Position numbers and translations under genes: made by a program. Positions 1-6,208 of a DNA stretch of 6,520 bases are shown in pieces; the first letter of the stretch is position 1, and each line of letters opens with the position of its first letter. Origin of the DNA: Desulfobacterales bacterium (GTDB lineage Bacteria; Desulfobacterota; Desulfobacteria; Desulfobacterales; Desulfobacteraceae); the NCBI GenBank assembly GCA_022361315.1, contig JAKSBB010000534.1, positions 1 to 6,520 on the forward strand, given 5' to 3'. A model generated the notes under the pieces. That model saw only the letters and a list, made by a program, of their open reading frames with translations. It had not been told where the DNA came from and did no database searches.

Positions 1-297
1 ATGGAAAGTATCTCCGTCATGATGATCGTGGTGCCGGTGCTTCTGCCCCTGCTGAACACTTTGGGGATTGAACTCATGCACTTCGGTGTTATACTGGAGC
101 TCAACCTGAACATCGGCCTGATCACCCCGCCACTGGGGGTTTGCGCCTATGTCACTGCGGATATCGCCGGCGTATCCTTTGAGGAGGTCATGAAGGCCAT
201 GTGGCCCTTTCTCGGGGTATTGATTTTTGTACTGATGATTATCACCTATTTCCCGGCTGCCCCGCTGTTTTTGCCCAGGCTTCTCGGATTTTTATAA
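1..297 (+). CDS. TRAP transporter large permease (DctM family), 3' end only
   Basis: This is the C-terminal 98 residues of the large membrane subunit of a tripartite ATP-independent periplasmic transporter, which moves small organic acids or related solutes across the inner membrane using an ion gradient with a periplasmic binding protein. Family knowledge: DctM proteins are about 420-430 residues, so the ATG at position 1 is probably an internal Met and the gene begins before the window. Seen here: a hydrophobic helix (residues about 5-20), the segment NLNIGLITPPLGVCAYV (about 36-52), which matches the conserved DctM stretch with its IGLITPP motif, then IAGVSFEEVMKAMWPFL and a last helix ending in ITYFPAAPLFLP. 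All are typical of the DctM C-terminus. The stop codon is 11 bases before the next gene's start and overlaps that gene's ribosome binding site, so the two are probably cotranscribed. The substrate cannot be told from this fragment. Confidence 0.9.
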   Translation: MESISVMMIVVPVLLPLLNTLGIELMHFGVILELNLNIGLITPPLGVCAYVTADIAGVSFEEVMKAMWPFLGVLIFVLMIITYFPAAPLFLPRLLGFL

Positions 298-301
298 GGA
301 G
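296..301 (+). promoter_or_regulatory. Ribosome binding site of the FAD oxidoreductase gene
   Basis: AAGGAG lies 7 bases before the ATG at 309 and overlaps the TAA stop of the transporter gene. It decides the start at 309 over the upstream in-frame ATG at 201, which lies inside the transporter gene, and it suggests translational coupling. Confidence 0.8.
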
Positions 302-308
302 TAACCCC

Positions 309-1670
309 ATGCGTTTTATTACGGAAAAAGAACGGCAGACCCCTGTGCTGGAAGAAACCGATGTTCTGGTGGTGGGCTCCGGCCCCGGCGGTCTGGCCGC
401 CGCCATTGCTGCGGCACGCGTCGGTGTCAAGACCTGTCTGGTGGAACGCTACGGCTGCTTTGGCGGGAACATGACCGTTGCCGGTGTGGAATCCCTGGCC
501 TGGTACCGCCATGAGAAGACCATCGACTCCGAAGGCATCGGCATCGAATTCGAAACCCGGGCCGCCGCCATGGGCGCGACAGCCAAGGAAGTTCAGTCTG
601 ACAGCCAGGCGTTGAACACCGAATTGTTCAAACACGTGGCTGATGTCCTGGTCACCGAATCCGGTGCAATTCCCCTGCTTCATTGTTACGGTGTGGAACC
701 CATACTCGAAGGGGACACCATCAAAGGGGTGGTCACCGAAAGCAAATCCGGCCGCCAGGCCATCCTGGCCAAGGTGGTCATTGATGCCACCGGAGATGCG
801 GACATCGCCTTCCGTGCCGGGGCCCCCTGTACCCTGAGCCCTCTGCCGGAACGCCAGGCCGTTACCCTGGTATTTTCCTGCTGTGGTGTCAACCGCAAGG
901 ATTTCATGTCTTACATCGAATCCGATCCCGCCACCTACGGCGACTGGGGAGAAGACTGGGCCCAACAGACCTCCGGGCTGGAAAACGACATGTTCAGCCC
1001 CTATTTCCAGAAGCAGTTCGACCAGGCCATCCGGGAAAAGGTCATCGAAAAGACCGACTGGGACCTCTGCGGCTCCTGGTCCACCATTTCCGAAGACGGT
1101 CAGGCCACCTATATGAACCTGGTGCACCTGGGCAACGTGGACATCACCGATATCCGGGATCTGACCCGGGCGGAGATGGACGGCCGCCACCAGGTGCTGG
1201 AGGCCATCAAGGCCATGAACCACACCATCCCCGGTTTTGAAAAGGCCAGGCTGAGAAACTTTGCCATGAGCCTGGGCACCCGGGATTCCCGGAAGATCAT
1301 CGGCGAATACGATCTCACCGGAGACGACGTATTGAACGAGGCAAGATTTGATGACTCGGTGGGTGTATTCCCCGAATTCGTGGACGGTTTCGGCGTTTTG
1401 AGACTGCCGGTCACCGGCCGCTACTTCCAGGTGCCCTACCGCAGTATCCTGCCCAAAAAAATCGAGAACCTGCTGGTGGCGGGCCGCGCCATTTCAGGCG
1501 ATCCCATCTCACACGCCGCCACCCGGAACATGATGTGCTGCGCCGTCTCCGGCCAGGGCGCCGGTGTTGCCGCTGCCGTGGCAGTAAAAACCGGCACCAC
1601 CTGCCACGGTGTTTCCATTCCGGAAGTCCAGAAGACCCTGGCAACCCAGAATGTGAGATGCCATTACTGA
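309..1670 (+). CDS. FAD-dependent oxidoreductase (FAD_oxidored family)
   Basis: A 453-residue flavoprotein, probably cytoplasmic. The N-terminus has a Rossmann dinucleotide-binding motif, VVGSGPGGLAAAIAAARVG (residues 21-39), followed by an acidic residue at the second strand (E46 in LVERYGCFGGN), which in this fold binds the adenosine ribose of FAD. VVIDATGDADIAFRAGAP (156-173) is the second FAD-contact signature of the family. The C-terminal block with LLVAGRAISGDPISHAATR (388-406) and GQGAGVAAAVA closes the FAD site. These features place it in the FAD_oxidored (PF12831-like) group, whose members oxidise diverse small substrates. No iron-sulfur cysteine cluster motif is visible, and scattered CC pairs (191-192, 410-411) do not form one. 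Lying between a TRAP permease gene and an aminotransferase gene, it is probably the first catabolic step for the imported solute, but the substrate is unknown. The upstream ATG at 201 was rejected in favour of 309 because of the AAGGAG site. Confidence 0.88.
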   Translation: MRFITEKERQTPVLEETDVLVVGSGPGGLAAAIAAARVGVKTCLVERYGCFGGNMTVAGVESLAWYRHEKTIDSEGIGIEFETRAAAMGATAKEVQSDSQALNTELFKHVADVLVTESGAIPLLHCYGVEPILEGDTIKGVVTESKSGRQAILAKVVIDATGDADIAFRAGAPCTLSPLPERQAVTLVFSCCGVNRKDFMSYIESDPATYGDWGEDWAQQTSGLENDMFSPYFQKQFDQAIREKVIEKTDWDLCGSWSTISEDGQATYMNLVHLGNVDITDIRDLTRAEMDGRHQVLEAIKAMNHTIPGFEKARLRNFAMSLGTRDSRKIIGEYDLTGDDVLNEARFDDSVGVFPEFVDGFGVLRLPVTGRYFQVPYRSILPKKIENLLVAGRAISGDPISHAATRNMMCCAVSGQGAGVAAAVAVKTGTTCHGVSIPEVQKTLATQNVRCHY

Positions 1671-1711
1671 TACAAAAAGATGTAAACCAACCAAACGGAA
1701 TGACGAAATCA

Positions 1712-2821
1712 ATGGAAAACGTATTAAATACGATTGAAGAAGTGACCCTGATGGGCCCCGGCCCCTCCTGCGTCCACCCCAGCGTTCTTGAAGCCCTGAG
1801 CAAAAGCACCCTGGGTCATCTCGACCCCGCTTTCATCGGCATCATGGATGAAATCAAAACCCTGATGAGGGGGCTGTTGCACACCGAAAACCAGCTTACC
1901 ATGCCTGTTTCCGGCACCGGTTCCGCCGGTATGGAAACCGCCTTTGTCAATCTTGTGGAAAAGGGAGACAAGGTCCTTGTCCTGCTCAACGGGGGTTTCG
2001 GCATGCGGATGCAGGATGTGGCCGGCCGCCTGGGCGCCGACGTGGATACCCTGGAATTTGAATGGGGCACCCCCGTGATCGTGGACGATGTCAAAACAGC
2101 CCTGGCTGAAAAGGACTACGACCTGGTGGCCGTGGTCCATGCCGAAACCTCCACCGGCGTTGAAAACCCCGTGGCAGATATCGGAGCCCTGCTGAAAGAC
2201 AAAAAAGCCATCTTCCTGGTGGATGCCGTCACCAGTTTCGGCGGCATGGAAATCCGGATGGATGACTGGGGGATCGACGCCCTGTACAGCGGTACCCAGA
2301 AATGCCTGTCCTGCCCGCCGGGCCTGGCCCCCCTGTCCTTTTCCGACAAGGCGGTTGAGAAACTGAAAAACAGAACAGACAAGGTCCCCAACTGGTACCT
2401 GGATCTCACCATGCTGATGAACTATTGGGACGGCGCCACCCGGGCCTACCACCACACCGCCCCCATCAACATGCTGTACGGGCTCTACCAGGCCCTCTAC
2501 CTGATCCATGAAGAAGGTGAGACTGCCGTCTACCAGCGCCACATGGACAACCATAACCTCCTGGCAAAAGGCCTTGAGGCACTGGGCATCGACATGCTGG
2601 TGGACGCGTCCTGCCGCCTGCCCATGCTCAACTCCGTCAAGATTCCCGAAGGGGCGGATGATGCGGCGGTCCGCAGCGCCCTGCTGAAGGATTACAAAAT
2701 TGAAATGGGCGCGGGCTTGGGTCCCCTGGCCGGTAAAATCTGGCGGATCGGCCTCATGGGCCATACGGCCCGTCCGGAGAATGTGGAAAGGCTGCTTTCC
2801 GCACTGAAGTCCATCCTGTAA
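1712..2821 (+). CDS. PLP-dependent aminotransferase, alanine/serine-glyoxylate aminotransferase family
   Basis: A class V fold-type I aminotransferase of 369 residues, near the usual family length of 370-400. It should transfer an amino group from alanine, serine or a related donor to a 2-oxo acid such as glyoxylate. Seen in order: the N-terminal LMGPGPSCVHPSVLEAL (13-29) and GHLDPAF (35-41); PVSGTGSAGMETAFVNLVEKGD (65-86), the PLP-phosphate-binding loop; VHAETSTGV (142-150); DAVTSFGG (171-178), whose Asp contacts the PLP ring nitrogen; SGTQKCLSCPPG (193-204), with the Schiff-base lysine K197; YHHTAPINMLYGLYQAL (246-262); and KIWRIGLMGHTARPENVERLL (342-362), whose Arg345 aligns with the substrate carboxylate arginine of this family. 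In-frame ATGs also exist at 1658 and 1700. I chose 1712 because only it has a Shine-Dalgarno-like GGAA (1697-1700), though spacing is long. It sits 41 bases after the FAD enzyme gene and is probably in the same operon. Ureidoglycine-glyoxylate aminotransferase is an alternative within the family. Confidence 0.88.
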   Translation: MENVLNTIEEVTLMGPGPSCVHPSVLEALSKSTLGHLDPAFIGIMDEIKTLMRGLLHTENQLTMPVSGTGSAGMETAFVNLVEKGDKVLVLLNGGFGMRMQDVAGRLGADVDTLEFEWGTPVIVDDVKTALAEKDYDLVAVVHAETSTGVENPVADIGALLKDKKAIFLVDAVTSFGGMEIRMDDWGIDALYSGTQKCLSCPPGLAPLSFSDKAVEKLKNRTDKVPNWYLDLTMLMNYWDGATRAYHHTAPINMLYGLYQALYLIHEEGETAVYQRHMDNHNLLAKGLEALGIDMLVDASCRLPMLNSVKIPEGADDAAVRSALLKDYKIEMGAGLGPLAGKIWRIGLMGHTARPENVERLLSALKSIL

Positions 2822-2848
2822 CCCCACGATACCCCATACGATCCCCCT

Positions 2849-2884
2849 GGCCGGGGTACGGTTAACGGTTCATAGACCCCGGCC
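2849..2884 (+). other. GC-rich inverted repeat after the aminotransferase gene
   Basis: A perfect 9-bp inverted repeat, GGCCGGGGT (2849-2857) and ACCCCGGCC (2876-2884), encloses an 18-base loop. No T-run follows, so it is not an intrinsic terminator by itself. It lies 10 bases before the true terminator hairpin and could protect the 3' end of the operon transcript or be a short extragenic repeat. The function is inferred. Confidence 0.5.
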
Positions 2885-2893
2885 TTGCGGTAT

Positions 2894-2937
2894 ACGCCCG
2901 CAGAAGAGTTGTCTCCCTTCTGTGGGCGTTTTTATTT
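2894..2937 (+). terminator. Rho-independent terminator of the TRAP/FAD/aminotransferase operon
   Basis: A 13-bp stem is formed by ACGCCCGCAGAAG (2894-2906) and CTTCTGTGGGCGT (2917-2929), with a single G-U pair and a 10-base loop. The stem runs directly into TTTTTATTT. The strong GC stem followed by a T-tract is a classic intrinsic terminator on the + strand, 73 bases after the aminotransferase stop. It separates the upstream operon from the receptor operon. Confidence 0.92.
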
Positions 2938-3005
2938 CCCGCCTCCGAATTTAATCAAAGCACGGATTCACTGCTTATTCTCGCAAATAGCGATCCATGA
3001 ATATG

Positions 3006-3031
3006 TAATATTTAGTCAATATTAGTCAGTA
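3006..3031 (+). promoter_or_regulatory. Operator-like repeats upstream of the receptor promoter
   Basis: Two overlapping symmetries share this AT-rich stretch. One is a tandem 10-bp repeat, TTAGTCAATA (3012-3021) and TTAGTCAGTA (3022-3031), one mismatch in ten and exactly one helical turn apart. The other is a perfect 7-5-7 dyad, TAATATT (3006-3012) and AATATTA (3018-3024). Relative to the inferred transcription start near 3100, the tandem repeat is centred near -78. Both arrangements resemble regulator binding sites, but the regulator is unknown and AT-rich DNA gives chance symmetries. Confidence 0.4.
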
Positions 3032-3033
3032 TA

Positions 3034-3045
3034 AGATAATTATCT
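3034..3045 (+). promoter_or_regulatory. 12-bp palindrome AGATAATTATCT, possible operator
   Basis: A perfect palindrome is centred about 60 bases upstream of the inferred transcription start, a position typical of activator sites. It contains the GATAAT and TATC elements found in Fur-type boxes but lacks the spacing of the 19-bp or 7-1-7 consensus, so iron control is only a possibility. Confidence 0.4.
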
Positions 3046-3064
3046 CTTACAAAACACACATTTA

Positions 3065-3093
3065 TTGACAATAAACAACTCTAAATCTATAGA
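3065..3093 (+). promoter_or_regulatory. Sigma70-type promoter of the TonB-dependent receptor operon
   Basis: A perfect -35 hexamer TTGACA (3065-3070) is followed after exactly 17 bases by TATAGA (3088-3093), which matches the -10 consensus at its first four positions. Transcription would begin near 3100, giving a 5' untranslated leader of about 120 nt. The promoter lies downstream of the terminator at 2894-2937 and in the AT-rich part of the gap, as expected. It is the best such pair I noticed in the gap. Confidence 0.65.
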
Positions 3094-3122
3094 CCGGATA
3101 CACAATTAATCGCTGAGCGAAT

Positions 3123-3187
3123 CTTTGCGTCAGAAAACCACCGGGCAACCGCTGTGTTTTAAACCTGCCTGTACCGATGACGTAAAG
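3123..3187 (+). promoter_or_regulatory. Structured 5' leader element, possible cis-regulatory RNA
   Basis: Within the predicted leader of the receptor gene, CTTTGCGTCA (3123-3132) pairs with TGACGTAAAG (3178-3187), giving a 10-bp stem with one G-U pair. Inside it, AAAA, CAC and CGG (3134-3144) pair with CCG, GTG and TTTT (3149-3160), with small bulges, capped by a GCAA (GNRA) tetraloop. An alternative pairing, CGGGCA (3142-3147) with TGCCTG (3166-3171), would compete with that inner hairpin, so two conformations are possible. The ribosome binding site lies about 18 bases past the outer stem. I recognise no known riboswitch consensus here. A role in controlling receptor synthesis is inference. 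Confidence 0.4.
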
Positions 3188-3204
3188 CGTTCACTTAATA
3201 CACT

Positions 3205-3215
3205 GAGGAGAGGAG
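3205..3215 (+). promoter_or_regulatory. Ribosome binding site of the TonB-dependent receptor gene
   Basis: The purine-rich GAGGAGAGGAG contains two overlapping Shine-Dalgarno-like cores (GAGG and GGAG). The second ends 4 bases before the ATG at 3220. It fixes the start codon and suggests efficient initiation. Confidence 0.75.
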
Positions 3216-3219
3216 AATA

Positions 3220-5247
3220 ATGTACAGTCGACGTTGTATCCCGCGGATGCTTGCCGTGGTGATGGTGGTAATGCTGGTGCCCCTGGGGAGTTTAGCCCAA
3301 GGTGAAGAAGCCGAAAAAACAGAAACAGGGGAGATTTCAAGCCAGGTATTTGACCTTGGCGAAGTTGTGGTCAATGCGCGGGGAGAAACCATCACCCAGG
3401 TGGGAACCGTTGATACGGTTGACACGGAGCAGATTGAACTGACAAACTCCCGCACGGTATCAGAAGCACTGAATTCACTTCCCGGCGTTACCCTGACCGC
3501 CGGTGGCAGTAAAAATGAAAACTCCATCACCGTAAGGGGATTCGGCACCCGTCACGTACCGATATTCTATGACGGAATTCCCTTATACGTGCCCTACGAC
3601 GGCTATGTGGACGGCGGTAATCTGACCACGGACAACATCTCCCGGATCGATGTGAGTAAAGGCGTCAGTTCAGTGCTCTACGGCCCGAACACCATGGGCG
3701 GCGTCATCAATATGGTCAGCCGTAAACCCCGGGATAAATTCGAGGCATCCTACCGCATGGAGGCCACCGACGACAGTGCCTGGAACGGGAATATCCACCT
3801 GGGATCCAATCAGGGAAAATACTACTTCACCCTCAGCGGCGGAATGACCGACAGCAACGGATGGGAACTTTCCGACAGGTTTGACGGAAACGCCTATGAA
3901 AACGGTGGCATGCGCGAAAATTCAGACCTGGACCAATGGAACACCGCCGGAAAATTCGGGTTCACCCCTGCAGAGGGCCATGAGTATGCGGTAGGGTTTC
4001 AGGTGATCAGGAAGGAAAAGGGTCTGCCCACCACAACGGACACCAGCGACCGGGACAGATACTGGCGATTCTCGGACTGGGATAAGGAAACCTTCTATAT
4101 CATCGGGGACACCCGGGCCACGGAGAAGCTGAGTTTCAGGACCCGGCTTTACTATGACAAGTATTACAACGTACTGGACTCATACGACGACAACACCTTC
4201 ACCACCCAGACCCGGCGGTCGTCCTTTCACAGTACCTACGACGATCACAGTTACGGCGGCTCCATTGTGGCCAGGATGTCCTATATTCCCAGAAACACCG
4301 TCAGCGCCTCTTTCCACTACAAGTATGACGTCCACGAGGAGCAGGGGGATTACGACGAGGTCTGGGGAGAATATGAACAGGCCATGTATTCCCTGGGCCT
4401 GGAAGATGACATTAAACTCAGTGACAACCTGGCCCTGGTGGTGGGTGTGGCCTACGACATCCAGAAACCGGAAAAATCCTTCAACGGCACCACCAGCGGT
4501 GAGCTGAGGGACACGGAAAGCGCCTTCTCTCCCCAGATAGGTGTCCTGCTCACGGTGCTGGAGGATACGGACCTGCATTTCTCCGTGGGCCGGAAAACCC
4601 GGTGGCCCACCCTCAAGGAACTCTATTCGGACGGGCTGGACAACGACTACAAACCCAATCCGGACCTGCGTGAGGAAACCTCTACCAACTGGGAACTCGG
4701 GATAAAACAGCCCCTTCCCCATTACAACCAGGTGGGGGTCACCCTGTTCTACTCCGATGTGGACGATCTCATCGACAGTGTGGATATCACGGACCCCACC
4801 TATGACGAGCAATACCAGAATATCGATGCCGCCCGTTTCCGGGGGGTTGAGTTCCAGTGGACCTCCATGTTTTTTGAGGACAACGAATTTCAGTTCCACT
4901 ACACCTATCAGGATGCGGAAAACAAGAGCCCCGATGCCGACAGCAGTAACCTGGACAATATACCGGACCACAAGATTTACGTCAGCGACCTGTACCGGAT
5001 CAACGACCGGTTCTCCCTCTTTGGCCGGATGGAGTACAACACCGACCGCTATGACCGGGACAGCAACGACAACCAGGTGGAAACCGGGGAGTTCTGGCTG
5101 TTGGATGCCAAGGTCATGACCAAGGTCTGTAATTACATGAACCTTGAGGTGGGGGTGAAAAACCTGCTGGATGAAAATTACCAGCTGGAAATCGGTTACC
5201 CCCAGGCCGGCAGAACCTTTTTTATCGGCATCAACGGACAATTATAG
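3220..5247 (+). CDS. TonB-dependent outer-membrane receptor
   Basis: A 675-residue gated porin that would import a scarce ligand (metal chelate, corrinoid or similar) across the outer membrane using TonB energy. Residues 1-26 form a signal peptide: basic start, hydrophobic LAVVMVVMLVPLG, probable cleavage at SLA/QG. A TonB-box-like EVVVNA follows at about 48-53. The plug domain spans about 60-170, with TVSEALNSLPGVTL (79-92), ITVRGFG (103-109), FYDGIPLYVPYDGY and the end signature SSVLYGPNTMGGVINMVSRKP (150-170). The rest is a beta-barrel of alternating Tyr/Asp/Thr-rich strands, including RWPTLKELY (near 462-470), NPDLREETSTNWELGIK (480-496) and the closing NLLDENYQLEIGYPQAGRTFF (648-668). 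The last residue is Leu, where an aromatic is more usual. The ligand cannot be assigned. The neighbouring methyltransferase and exported deaminase-like genes are the only contextual clue. It has its own promoter and a structured leader, so its expression is probably regulated. Confidence 0.93.
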   Translation: MYSRRCIPRMLAVVMVVMLVPLGSLAQGEEAEKTETGEISSQVFDLGEVVVNARGETITQVGTVDTVDTEQIELTNSRTVSEALNSLPGVTLTAGGSKNENSITVRGFGTRHVPIFYDGIPLYVPYDGYVDGGNLTTDNISRIDVSKGVSSVLYGPNTMGGVINMVSRKPRDKFEASYRMEATDDSAWNGNIHLGSNQGKYYFTLSGGMTDSNGWELSDRFDGNAYENGGMRENSDLDQWNTAGKFGFTPAEGHEYAVGFQVIRKEKGLPTTTDTSDRDRYWRFSDWDKETFYIIGDTRATEKLSFRTRLYYDKYYNVLDSYDDNTFTTQTRRSSFHSTYDDHSYGGSIVARMSYIPRNTVSASFHYKYDVHEEQGDYDEVWGEYEQAMYSLGLEDDIKLSDNLALVVGVAYDIQKPEKSFNGTTSGELRDTESAFSPQIGVLLTVLEDTDLHFSVGRKTRWPTLKELYSDGLDNDYKPNPDLREETSTNWELGIKQPLPHYNQVGVTLFYSDVDDLIDSVDITDPTYDEQYQNIDAARFRGVEFQWTSMFFEDNEFQFHYTYQDAENKSPDADSSNLDNIPDHKIYVSDLYRINDRFSLFGRMEYNTDRYDRDSNDNQVETGEFWLLDAKVMTKVCNYMNLEVGVKNLLDENYQLEIGYPQAGRTFFIGINGQL

Positions 5248-5280
5248 TCCGGGGCGCAGCGATCAGCTGACCCCTCAGAC

Positions 5281-5307
5281 GCCTGCCCGGAGCCTTTCCG
5301 GGCAGGC
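5281..5307 (+). other. Perfect intercistronic hairpin between receptor and methyltransferase genes
   Basis: GCCTGCCCGG (5281-5290) and CCGGGCAGGC (5298-5307) form a perfect 10-bp GC-rich stem with a 7-base loop. The sequence after it, TAAATTTAAGG, has no T-run, so efficient intrinsic termination is unlikely. It could partially terminate or pause RNA polymerase, or protect the upstream receptor mRNA, giving unequal expression of receptor and downstream genes. It ends 7 bases before the AAGGA ribosome binding site of the next gene. Confidence 0.6.
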
Positions 5308-5330
5308 TAAATTTAAGGAACCCTCACCCC

Positions 5331-6206
5331 ATGGAAAAACTCACACAATGGGACACCCTGTGGGCCGAGCTTTCGGATCTTCAGGCCGGCTTTTTTGACC
5401 GGCAGGACCCTAAAGACAACAAAAACAGCAAAGACAGCAAAGACAGCAGAGACAGCAGGGATGAATGGCAGGGCAGGGCCCGCAAATTTGACAAAATGGC
5501 GGCAGAACGGTGGAAAGCCCCGGATGAATCCCGCAAGTTTCTGACGGACACCCTGAAGGCCTCTGCCGGGGCCACCCTTCTGGATATCGGGGCCGGCACT
5601 GGCAATTGGGCCATTCTGGCTGCGGCCGACGCGGCCTCGGTAACCGCATTGGAGCCATCTGCAGCCATGCGCGGCATCCTTGAAGAAAAGATTGAAGCCC
5701 GGGGCATCGAAAATATCCGGATTGAGGACGGCCGCTGGCCCATGGCCGCAGACACCATGCCTGTCCACGACCTTGTTCTGGCATCCCATTCCGCATACGG
5801 CGTCAGAGACTTTCAAGGCTTTGTTTCCGCAATGGTCAGGACGGCCCGGCAGCGGTGCATCATGGTGCTTCGGGCACCGTTCTGGGATGCGCCCATGGCC
5901 CTGGCCAGCCGGCGGGTGCTGGGGCAGCCCTACGACAGCCCGAACTTCCAGGTGGCCTACAATGCCCTGCTGGCCATGGATATTTACCCCGATGTCATCA
6001 TGGAATCTGAAGCCTCCTGGAAAATATGGACCCATGACAGCCTGGACGAGGCCCTCAACGAGGTGAAGGACCGCCTGGACATCGTGGATGACACCAGCCA
6101 CGACACCACCCTCAAAGAAATGCTTTCATCCCGGCTGACACAAAAGGACGGCAAATGGGTATGGCCCCGGGGAAACCGTTCCGCATTGATTCACTGGGAG
6201 GTGTAA
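5331..6206 (+). CDS. Class I SAM-dependent methyltransferase
   Basis: A 291-residue protein, probably cytoplasmic, predicted to transfer a methyl group from S-adenosylmethionine to an unknown acceptor. LLDIGAGTGNWAI (83-95) is motif I, the glycine-rich SAM-binding loop. The acidic end of strand 2 is in VTALEPSAAM (E108), and IRIEDGRWPM followed by HDLVLASHSAYGV corresponds to the adenine-binding and motif IV regions. The N-terminal 80 residues are mostly helical and polar, beginning LTQWDTLWAELSDLQAGFF, and carry a charged triplet repeat, K/R-D-S, at residues 28-42. This looks like a flexible linker. The C-terminal half (about 175-291) has no motif I recognise. The start is set by ATG 5331 with AAGGA (5315-5319) 11 bases upstream. 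The gene follows the receptor by 83 bases, and only two bases separate its stop from the next start, so it is likely coexpressed with the deaminase-like gene. The acceptor could be the receptor's ligand, but this is inference. Confidence 0.87.
   Translation: MEKLTQWDTLWAELSDLQAGFFDRQDPKDNKNSKDSKDSRDSRDEWQGRARKFDKMAAERWKAPDESRKFLTDTLKASAGATLLDIGAGTGNWAILAAADAASVTALEPSAAMRGILEEKIEARGIENIRIEDGRWPMAADTMPVHDLVLASHSAYGVRDFQGFVSAMVRTARQRCIMVLRAPFWDAPMALASRRVLGQPYDSPNFQVAYNALLAMDIYPDVIMESEASWKIWTHDSLDEALNEVKDRLDIVDDTSHDTTLKEMLSSRLTQKDGKWVWPRGNRSALIHWEV
5412..5456 (+). repeat. 9-bp tandem repeat (AAAGACAGC) inside the methyltransferase gene
   Basis: Five consecutive 9-base units with consensus AAAGACAGC (AAAGACAAC, AAAAACAGC, AAAGACAGC twice, AGAGACAGC), followed by a decayed sixth, AGGGATGAA. 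They are in frame and encode KDN-KNS-KDS-KDS-RDS-(RDE). Because the unit is a multiple of three, gain or loss of copies would keep the reading frame, so the protein linker length could vary between strains. Confidence 0.9.
6196..6203 (+). promoter_or_regulatory. Ribosome binding site of the deaminase-like gene
   Basis: GGGAGGTG lies 5 bases before the ATG at 6209 and inside the last codons of the methyltransferase gene. This strong site, with the two-base gap between the genes, supports translational coupling and the choice of start. Confidence 0.8.
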
Positions 6207-6208
6207 TT

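Noticed and set aside
1..297. A small stand-alone 98-residue membrane protein
   Set aside because: The sequence is the typical C-terminal end of DctM and starts exactly at the window edge, so it is a truncated larger gene.
201..308. Upstream start for the FAD oxidoreductase at 201
   Set aside because: It would overlap the transporter gene by 97 bases in another frame. The AAGGAG site before 309 and the family N-terminus support 309.
246..1223. Long antisense reading frame of 325 codons opposite the FAD oxidoreductase gene
   Set aside because: It lies opposite a gene with clear FAD motifs, its translation is His/Gly/Val-rich with no recognisable domain, and it looks like the mirror frame of a GC-rich gene.
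1535..1711. Upstream starts for the aminotransferase at 1535, 1658 or 1700
   Set aside because: The extension from 1535 reads as Arg/Cys-rich out-of-frame sequence inside the FAD gene. 1658 and 1700 lack a Shine-Dalgarno sequence, although 1700 cannot be fully excluded.
1724..2827. Long antisense reading frame of 367 codons opposite the aminotransferase gene
   Set aside because: It mirrors almost exactly the aminotransferase gene, is rich in His, Gly and Gln, and has no ribosome binding site or domain I recognise.
3034..3045. Canonical Fur box upstream of the receptor
   Set aside because: GATAAT and TATC elements are present, but the centre lacks the bases needed for the 7-1-7 or 19-bp consensus, so I call it only a palindrome.
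3123..3190. Known riboswitch (cobalamin, SAM, or c-di-GMP type)
   Set aside because: GGGCAACC and ACGTAAAGC resemble fragments of SAM and c-di-GMP-I aptamers, but order, spacing and the other conserved blocks do not fit.
4180..5241. Antisense reading frame of 353 codons opposite the receptor gene
   Set aside because: It is a Val/Gly/His-rich shadow of the barrel-coding strand. The + strand has a signal peptide, plug and barrel motifs.
5313..6101. Antisense reading frame of 262 codons opposite the methyltransferase gene
   Set aside because: It contains a repetitive AVFAVFAVF segment that is simply the 9-bp repeat read backwards, and there is no independent support.
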